This document shows, piece by piece, positions 59,124 through 64,000 of a stretch of DNA of 64,000 nt (the stretch's first letter is position 1; each line of letters opens with the position of its first letter). The notes under the pieces are model-generated. The model ran no database searches. It had not been told where the DNA came from and was given only the letters and a program-made list of their open reading frames with translations. Both the position numbers and the translations under genes were made by a program. Source of the DNA: Methylobacterium sp. NMS14P (GTDB taxonomy: Bacteria > Pseudomonadota > Alphaproteobacteria > Rhizobiales > Beijerinckiaceae); assembly GCF_028583545.1 (NCBI RefSeq), contig NZ_CP087107.1, positions 478,520 to 542,519 on the forward strand, read 5' to 3'.

Positions 59124-61874
59124 ATGATCGCTTCTCAACCGGACCCGGGGACGATGTCCCGCGAGCAACTCGAAGCCGAGGTCCGGCGTCTGCGCGGCCA
59201 CTCGACCTCGCTGGCGCAGATGTTCGAGCAGGCACCCAGCTTCATCGCCTTGCTGAGCGGCCCGGAGCACCGCTTCACCCTCACCAACGCCGCTTACCAA
59301 CGGGCCGTCGACGGACGCCACGTCACCGGGCGCACCGTGGCCGAGGCGCTGCCCGAGGCCGCCGCCCAGGGGTACGTCGAACTGCTCGACGAGGTTTTCC
59401 GTTCGGGCAAGCCTCACAGGGCCACGGGCGCGAGGCTCGACCTCCTGACCGCGCCCGGCAGCGCGCCCCGGGAGCGCTACCTCGACTTCGTCTACCAGCC
59501 GATCACCGACGGGGACGGGCGGGTCAGTGGCATCTTCGTGGAGGGCCACGATGTCACCGAACGGACCCGCGCCGAGGCCGCGCTGCGGGAGAACGAGGCG
59601 CGCTACCGGACCCTGTTCGAGAGCATCGAGGTCGGGTTCTGCATCATTGAGATGAGGTTCGAGGGTGACCGCGCCGTCGATTACCGCATCGTCGAGGCCA
59701 ACCCCGCCTTCGTGCGGCAGACAGGGGCCGACGTCGCCGGCAAGTGGGTGAGCGAGTTCGCGCCGAACCTGGAGCGACACTGGTTCGACACCTACGGCCG
59801 CGTCGCGCTGACCGGCGAGCCCGCGCATTTCGAGCATTACGCCGACGTGTTCGGGCGGTGGTTCGACGTGCGGGCCCTGCGCACGGGCGAGCCCGCGGGG
59901 AACCGGGTCGCCATCTTCTTCTCGGACATCACCGAGCGCCGCCGGGTCGAGCAGCGCGCCGAGGCCGGCGAGCGCGAGTTGCGCCTGATCGCGGACGCCT
60001 TGCCGGTGCTCATCGCCTTCATCGGCAGCGACCTCGTGTACCGCTTCGCCAACAAGGCCTACGAGGACTGGTTCTTCCTTCCGCCCGACCAGGTCGTCGG
60101 CAGGGATGTCCGCGACCTGCTCACCCCGGAGGCTTTCGCCGCGCGCGAGCCCTTCATGAGACGGGCCCTCGGCGGTGAGCCCGTCACCTTCGAGATGGAC
60201 TGGCCCCATCGGGACGGCCGCGGCCGCGTCGCGGAAATCCGCTATCTGCCCCGCCGGGCAGCCGACGGTCGCGTCGACGGCTACCACGTCTTCGTGCAGG
60301 ACGTGACCGTCCGCGTTCAGGCGGAGGCCGACCTCGCCCGCCAGGTCGCGGCCCGCACGGCCGAGCGCGACCAGGTCTGGCAGGCATCCTCCGACCTGCT
60401 GTGCGTGGCCAACCTCGACGGTCATTTCATCAGCCTCAACCCGGCTTGGCCCCGGACCCTCGGTTGGACCGAGGCCGAGATGAGGACGCGCCCGTTCCTC
60501 GATTTCGTCCATCCCGACGACATCGCGGCGACCGTGGCGGCGGCGGAAGGGCTCGCGCGCGGGCAGGCGCAGTTGACCTTCGAGAACCGCTACCTCCACA
60601 AGGACGGCGGCCACGTCTGGCTATCGTGGAACGCGGTGCCGCGCGACGGCCTGATCTACGCCTCCGTGCGCGACGTGACCGAGACCAAGCGGCAGGCCGA
60701 GGCCCTCGCCAGGACCGAGGAGGCCCTGCGGCAGTCGCAGAAGATGGAGGCCGTGGGGCAGCTCACCGGCGGCCTCGCGCACGATTTCAACAACCTGCTC
60801 GCCGGCATCTCCGGCTCGCTGGAGCTGATGCAGACCCGGATGGGCCAGGGCCGGATGGGCGACCTCGACCGCTACATGACGGTCGCCCAGGGCGCGGCCA
60901 AGCGCGCCGCCGCGCTGACCCACCGTCTGCTCGCCTTCTCGCGGCGCCAGACGCTCGACCCCAAGCCCACCAACGTGAACCGCCTCGTCCACGACATGGA
61001 GGAGTTGGTCCGGCGCACCGTCGGTCCGGCCATCCACCTGGAAGTGGTCGGCCTCGCGGGTCTGTGGCCGGCGCTGATCGACCCGGGGCAGTTGGAGAAC
61101 GCGCTGCTCAACCTGTGCATCAACGCCCGCGACGCGATGCCGGACGGCGGCCGCATCACCATCGAGACCGCCAACAGGTGGATCGACGAGGCCGGCGGGC
61201 GGCAGCACGACTTGGCACCGGGTCAATACCTGAGCGTCTGCGTGACCGACACGGGCACCGGCATGGCCCCCGACCTGATCGAGAAGGTGTTCGAGCCGTT
61301 CTTCACGACGAAGCCCACCGGCGAGGGTACAGGCCTCGGCCTGTCCATGGTCTACGGCTTCGCCCGCCAGTCCGGCGGGCAGGTGCGGATCTACTCGGAG
61401 GTCGGTGAGGGCACGATGGTCTGCCTGTACCTGCCGCGCCACTACGGCGAGGCGGATGAGGACGAGGTCGGGCGCCGGCTCGCCGAGGTCGAGCAGGCGG
61501 GCCAAGGCGAGACGGTGCTGATCGTCGACGACGAGCCCTCGGTGCGCATGCTGGTCACCGAGGTGCTGGAGGACCTGGGCTACACCGCCATCGAGGCCGC
61601 CGACAGCGTCGCCGGCCTCAAGGTGCTGCAGTCGGACGTGCGCATCGACCTGCTGGTGACCGACGTCGGCCTGCCGGGGGGCATGAACGGGCGCCAGATG
61701 GCGGACGCCGGTCGCGAACGGCGCCCCGACCTGAAGGTGCTGTTCATCACCGGCTACGCCGAGAACGCCGTGCTCGGGAACGGCTACCTGCGCCCCGGGA
61801 TGCAGGTTCTCACCAAGCCCTTCGTGCTGGAGACGCTCGCCACCCGCATCAAGGACCTCATCGCCGAGGCTTGA
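59124..61874 (+). CDS. Four-PAS hybrid histidine kinase with receiver
   Basis: This 916-residue soluble sensor has PAS domains at about 30-150, 155-280, 285-405 and 415-525. HisKA has its His near 553 in GGLAHDFNNLLAGISGS, and HATPase_c at 655-780 has NALLNLCINARDAMP and FFTTKPTGEGTGLGLSMVYG. A C-terminal receiver (VLIVDDEPSVRMLV, Asp near 845 in VTDVGLPGG, Lys near 896 in LTKPF) completes it. This is the common alphaproteobacterial hybrid kinase form. An ATG at 59154 with GGGGA upstream is a good alternative start. Confidence 0.92.
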   Translation: MIASQPDPGTMSREQLEAEVRRLRGHSTSLAQMFEQAPSFIALLSGPEHRFTLTNAAYQRAVDGRHVTGRTVAEALPEAAAQGYVELLDEVFRSGKPHRATGARLDLLTAPGSAPRERYLDFVYQPITDGDGRVSGIFVEGHDVTERTRAEAALRENEARYRTLFESIEVGFCIIEMRFEGDRAVDYRIVEANPAFVRQTGADVAGKWVSEFAPNLERHWFDTYGRVALTGEPAHFEHYADVFGRWFDVRALRTGEPAGNRVAIFFSDITERRRVEQRAEAGERELRLIADALPVLIAFIGSDLVYRFANKAYEDWFFLPPDQVVGRDVRDLLTPEAFAAREPFMRRALGGEPVTFEMDWPHRDGRGRVAEIRYLPRRAADGRVDGYHVFVQDVTVRVQAEADLARQVAARTAERDQVWQASSDLLCVANLDGHFISLNPAWPRTLGWTEAEMRTRPFLDFVHPDDIAATVAAAEGLARGQAQLTFENRYLHKDGGHVWLSWNAVPRDGLIYASVRDVTETKRQAEALARTEEALRQSQKMEAVGQLTGGLAHDFNNLLAGISGSLELMQTRMGQGRMGDLDRYMTVAQGAAKRAAALTHRLLAFSRRQTLDPKPTNVNRLVHDMEELVRRTVGPAIHLEVVGLAGLWPALIDPGQLENALLNLCINARDAMPDGGRITIETANRWIDEAGGRQHDLAPGQYLSVCVTDTGTGMAPDLIEKVFEPFFTTKPTGEGTGLGLSMVYGFARQSGGQVRIYSEVGEGTMVCLYLPRHYGEADEDEVGRRLAEVEQAGQGETVLIVDDEPSVRMLVTEVLEDLGYTAIEAADSVAGLKVLQSDVRIDLLVTDVGLPGGMNGRQMADAGRERRPDLKVLFITGYAENAVLGNGYLRPGMQVLTKPFVLETLATRIKDLIAEA

Positions 61875-62222
61875 TCCTCGCCGCCCCGAGCGGCCGCGAA
61901 CCTCGGAGCGCCGTGGGTTGCCGGACCGCCCATGCGGTGCTGTTGCCGCCGGTAGCGCCGCAGACCTCGCCAGGCTCGGAGCGCCACCGGCCGGCCGGGA
62001 CGGCCCGGGGGCGCCTCAGCGCCGCCCCCAGCGGCTGTTCGCCGGAGAACTGCAGCGCCGCCCAGAACGGGCCCGGCGCCACGGCGTTCGGCGAGCGCCT
62101 TCGGGAAGGCGACGACGCCGGCCTCGGTGGCGGCGTGGGCGACCAGGATCTGTGGAGAGTTCTAGGCCACAACCGAGGCGGTGTCAGGGATAGCGCGCCT
62201 GCCGGCATGTGCAGCGGCCCAT

Positions 62223-62283
62223 GTCCGCTTCGGAGATGTCGCCGCGGGGCACAGTACGACCGGGATGGGCGCATCATTGCCAC
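62223..62283. repeat. Second dispersed repeat type, copy at 62 kb
   Basis: GTCCGCTTCGGAGATG ... GACCGGGATGGGCGCATCA aligns with 31936-31996, with about two thirds of positions matching. Both copies lie outside genes. Confidence 0.45.
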
Positions 62284-62367
62284 AGTTGCGGCGGGACGTC
62301 CGCCATCGGGGTCCGCGCCGCCGCATGTGGCCGCATGTGAATGACGGCGCCGGGTCGATCTCTCCCT

Positions 62368-62402
62368 GTCCGCTTCCGCGCGGCGATGACGCGGAAGCGG
62401 AC
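62368..62402. terminator. 13-bp perfect hairpin built on GTCCGCTT/AAGCGGAC
   Basis: GTCCGCTTCCGCG at 62368-62380 and CGCGGAAGCGGAC at 62390-62402 pair perfectly with a 9-base loop. The arms extend the words of the palindromic repeats elsewhere. It lies 50 bases after the end of the chemoreceptor gene (minus strand), between convergent genes, and could end transcription from both sides. Confidence 0.65.
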
Positions 62403-62452
62403 GTTCAGGGCTCGTTCGGCGTCTCGGGCACGCCGGCGACGACAGGAGCGGT

Positions 62453-64000
62453 TCAGGCGGCGCGGACGGTTGCGAGGAAGCGGCTGACCTCGGCACCGAG
62501 ATGCTCGGATTGCCGCGACAGCTCGGAGGCCGCCGACAGGACTTGGCTGGCCGCCGCCCCCGTCTCCTCCGAGGCCTGCGCGACGCCGGCGATGTTGCCC
62601 GTCACCGCGCTGGTGCCCGCCGAGGCCTGCGCGACGTTGCGCACGATCTCCTGGGTGGCCGCCCCCTGCTGCTCCACCGCCGCCGCGATCGACGTCGCCA
62701 CGGTGTCGATCTCCCGGATCCGCCCCGTGATCCCGCCGATCGCCGTCACCGCCTGCGCGGTCACCCCCTGAACCTCGCCGATCTGGCGGGCGATCTCCTC
62801 GGTCGCCTTGGCGGTCTGCTCGGCCAGCGCCTTCACCTCGGAGGCCACCACCGCGAAGCCCCGCCCCGCCGCACCCGCCCGCGCCGCCTCGATCGTGGCG
62901 TTGAGCGCCAGCAGGTTGGTCTGGCCGGCGATGCCCGAGATCATCCCGACCATGTCGCCGATCCGCGCCGCGTTCTGGCTCAGCGCCTGGACGAGGTGGG
63001 CGGTCTGGTCGGCCTCGCCCACCGCGGCCTGGGCGAGATGGGCCGAGCCGGTCACCTGCCGGCCGATCTCCTGCACGGAGGAGCCGAGCTCCTCGGCGGC
63101 GGCCGCGACCGTGTTGACGTTGGTCGAGGCCTCCTCGGCGGCGGCGGCCACGCCGGTGGACTGCGCGGCGGTCTCCTGGGCGGTGGCGGTCATCTGCTGG
63201 GCGGTGGCCTGCAGTTCGGTGGCCGAGGACGAGACCATGCCGACGATGCCGCCGACCGCGCGCTCGAAGCCGTCGGCGAGCTCGACCATGGTGCGGCGGC
63301 GCTCGGCGGCGGCGGCCGCGTCGGCGCGGCGCTTGACCTCGGCCTCCTCGGCGGCCTTGCGGGCGACCATGGCCTTGATGCCCTCGACCGCCTGGCCGAC
63401 GGCGCCGATCTCGTCGCCGCGGCCGGCCTCGCGGATCTCCGCGTCGACCTCGCCGCGCGCCATCCGCTGCAGAACGCCGACCAGGCTGCCGAGCGGACGG
63501 GTGACCTGCAGGACGATCGTGTAGACGCCGTAGGCGATGCTGAGCGCGGCGAGAACGAGCGCGGCCAGGAGCGCGAGGCGCGACCAGCCGGCGGTCGTCT
63601 CGGAGCGCCGGAATTCCGCCTCGGCTTCCCGAACCTGCAACGCGCTCAGCTTGCTCAGAGTCGCGTTGGTGGCCTGCATGCTCTTCAAGAGATCCGCGTG
63701 CGTGGCCTCGAAATCCGAGGCGGCACCGGCGGCGACGCGCTCAAGGATCTCGGCGACGATCGCGTCGTTCCGGTCGATGCGCCCCTGCAGGTCCTTGGCG
63801 AGGGCTTCCTCTTCCGGGGTCAGGTAGGTTGCCAGATAGGCCGACCACTCCGTGCGGAGCTTCGTCAGGTCGCGCTCGATCTTGTCCCGGGCCTGGGCCG
63901 GCTCGATCTGCTTGCTGCGCAGCATGCGCGAGGCATCGATCAGGTCATCATAGGCGTCGCGGATGATGCTGAACTGCCGAAGGCAGACGACACGATCGTC
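62453..64000 (-). CDS. Methyl-accepting chemotaxis protein, N-terminus outside the window
   Basis: The frame is open to the right edge, so the start is missing. Visible parts are a four-helix-bundle-like periplasmic sensor, a transmembrane helix ([20 protein letters not shown]) and a HAMP domain ([20 protein letters not shown]). A signalling domain follows with the hairpin tip [20 protein letters not shown] and [20 protein letters not shown]. It ends FLATVRAA without the CheR-binding pentapeptide. It senses an unknown ligand and signals to CheA. Confidence 0.93.
   Translation of the reverse strand, partial: DDRVVCLRQFSIIRDAYDDLIDASRMLRSKQIEPAQARDKIERDLTKLRTEWSAYLATYLTPEEEALAKDLQGRIDRNDAIVAEILERVAAGAASDFEATHADLLKSMQATNATLSKLSALQVREAEAEFRRSETTAGWSRLALLAALVLAALSIAYGVYTIVLQVTRPLGSLVGVLQRMARGEVDAEIREAGRGDEIGAVGQAVEGIKAMVARKAAEEAEVKRRADAAAAAERRRTMVELADGFERAVGGIVGMVSSSATELQATAQQMTATAQETAAQSTGVAAAAEEASTNVNTVAAAAEELGSSVQEIGRQVTGSAHLAQAAVGEADQTAHLVQALSQNAARIGDMVGMISGIAGQTNLLALNATIEAARAGAAGRGFAVVASEVKALAEQTAKATEEIARQIGEVQGVTAQAVTAIGGITGRIREIDTVATSIAAAVEQQGAATQEIVRNVAQASAGTSAVTGNIAGVAQASEETGAAASQVLSAASELSRQSEHLGAEVSRFLATVRAA

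Larger units (their letters stand above)
61875..62452. other. Convergent intergenic region with repeats
   Basis: About 580 bases between the convergent hybrid kinase and chemoreceptor genes. They contain a repeat at 62223-62283 and a perfect hairpin at 62368-62402 (both listed). Overlapping frames on both strands have no family resemblance. Confidence 0.5.

Noticed and set aside
1..64000. CRISPR array, tRNA or rRNA genes
   Set aside because: I found no regularly spaced repeat array and no tRNA or rRNA hallmark sequences such as GGTTCGAATCC-type T loops in a cloverleaf context.

Overview
The window is GC-rich, densely coded DNA from an alphaproteobacterium. I infer Methylobacterium or a close relative of the Methylobacteriaceae. 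The reasons are three DUF6894-type small proteins, HWE-type histidine kinases, a DUF1127 protein, many regulator-plus-redox-enzyme pairs, a Sox cluster, and IS110, IS5 and IS3 type transposases. I see no rRNA, tRNA or CRISPR array.

Layout. 0-9 kb: 3' end of nnrD, a DUF892 relic, an OprB porin, a PsiF-repeat protein, a frameshifted cupin gene, a LysE exporter, a LuxR regulator, and a PfkB sugar kinase divergent from a GntR/UTRA regulator. 9-13 kb: an IS110 relic, a GAF-PAS-GGDEF cyclase, and an HxlR/GST divergent pair. 13.9-20.2 kb: one tightly packed, translationally coupled operon joining a molybdenum hydroxylase of the isoquinoline-oxidoreductase type, a small cytochrome c, a flavocytochrome-c sulfide dehydrogenase flavoprotein and SoxX, SoxY, SoxZ and SoxA. 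No soxB or soxCD is present. 20.4-27.8 kb: a YugP-like metallopeptidase, then TetR/GST, TetR/SDR and HxlR/AzoR divergent pairs, with an intact IS5-family element and several copies of a palindromic repeat. 27-32.5 kb: a Crp/Fnr regulator, DUF1127, an MddA-like methyltransferase, a lone ABC substrate-binding protein paired with a class III nucleotide cyclase, and an integrase/IS3 scar. 32.6-44.9 kb: an LLM flavin oxidoreductase, DoxX divergent from LysR, a NemR-like TetR with a DJ-1 protein, an AraC regulator with a second molybdenum hydroxylase and a diheme cytochrome, a tautomerase, a TetR/amidase pair and a decayed Old Yellow Enzyme gene. 45-53 kb: an STM3941-like membrane protein, a YcaQ-type DNA glycosylase, a large HEAT-repeat protein of unknown function, a GNAT enzyme, and two Crp paralogues interleaved with three DUF6894 proteins. 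53.7-64 kb: signal transduction, with two HWE kinases, a coupled receiver, a truncated receiver, a four-PAS hybrid kinase and the end of a chemoreceptor.

How the genes may work together. From 11.7 to 44.9 kb the recurring unit is a one-component regulator beside an enzyme that handles electrophiles, quinones, aldehydes or amides. Several of these pairs have readable operators. Two paralogous TetR genes, at 21.2 and 42.4 kb, each sit beside a pair of palindromic boxes flanking a TTGAC promoter, but the box sequences differ. A NemR-like TetR has the same 15-bp box before its own gene and before the next genes. An AraC gene is followed by two direct repeats 21 bp apart upstream of the second molybdenum hydroxylase.

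The observations I rate highest are the combined molybdenum hydroxylase-FCSD-SoxXYZA operon with a non-canonical SoxY carboxy terminus, the two TetR operator systems, a GTCCGCTT...AAGCGGAC repeat family found mostly between convergent genes, the HEAT-repeat protein with an unrecognised N-terminal domain, and a LOV-like kinase that has lost its photoactive cysteine. All functional statements are read from sequence and family knowledge; no search or computation was run.
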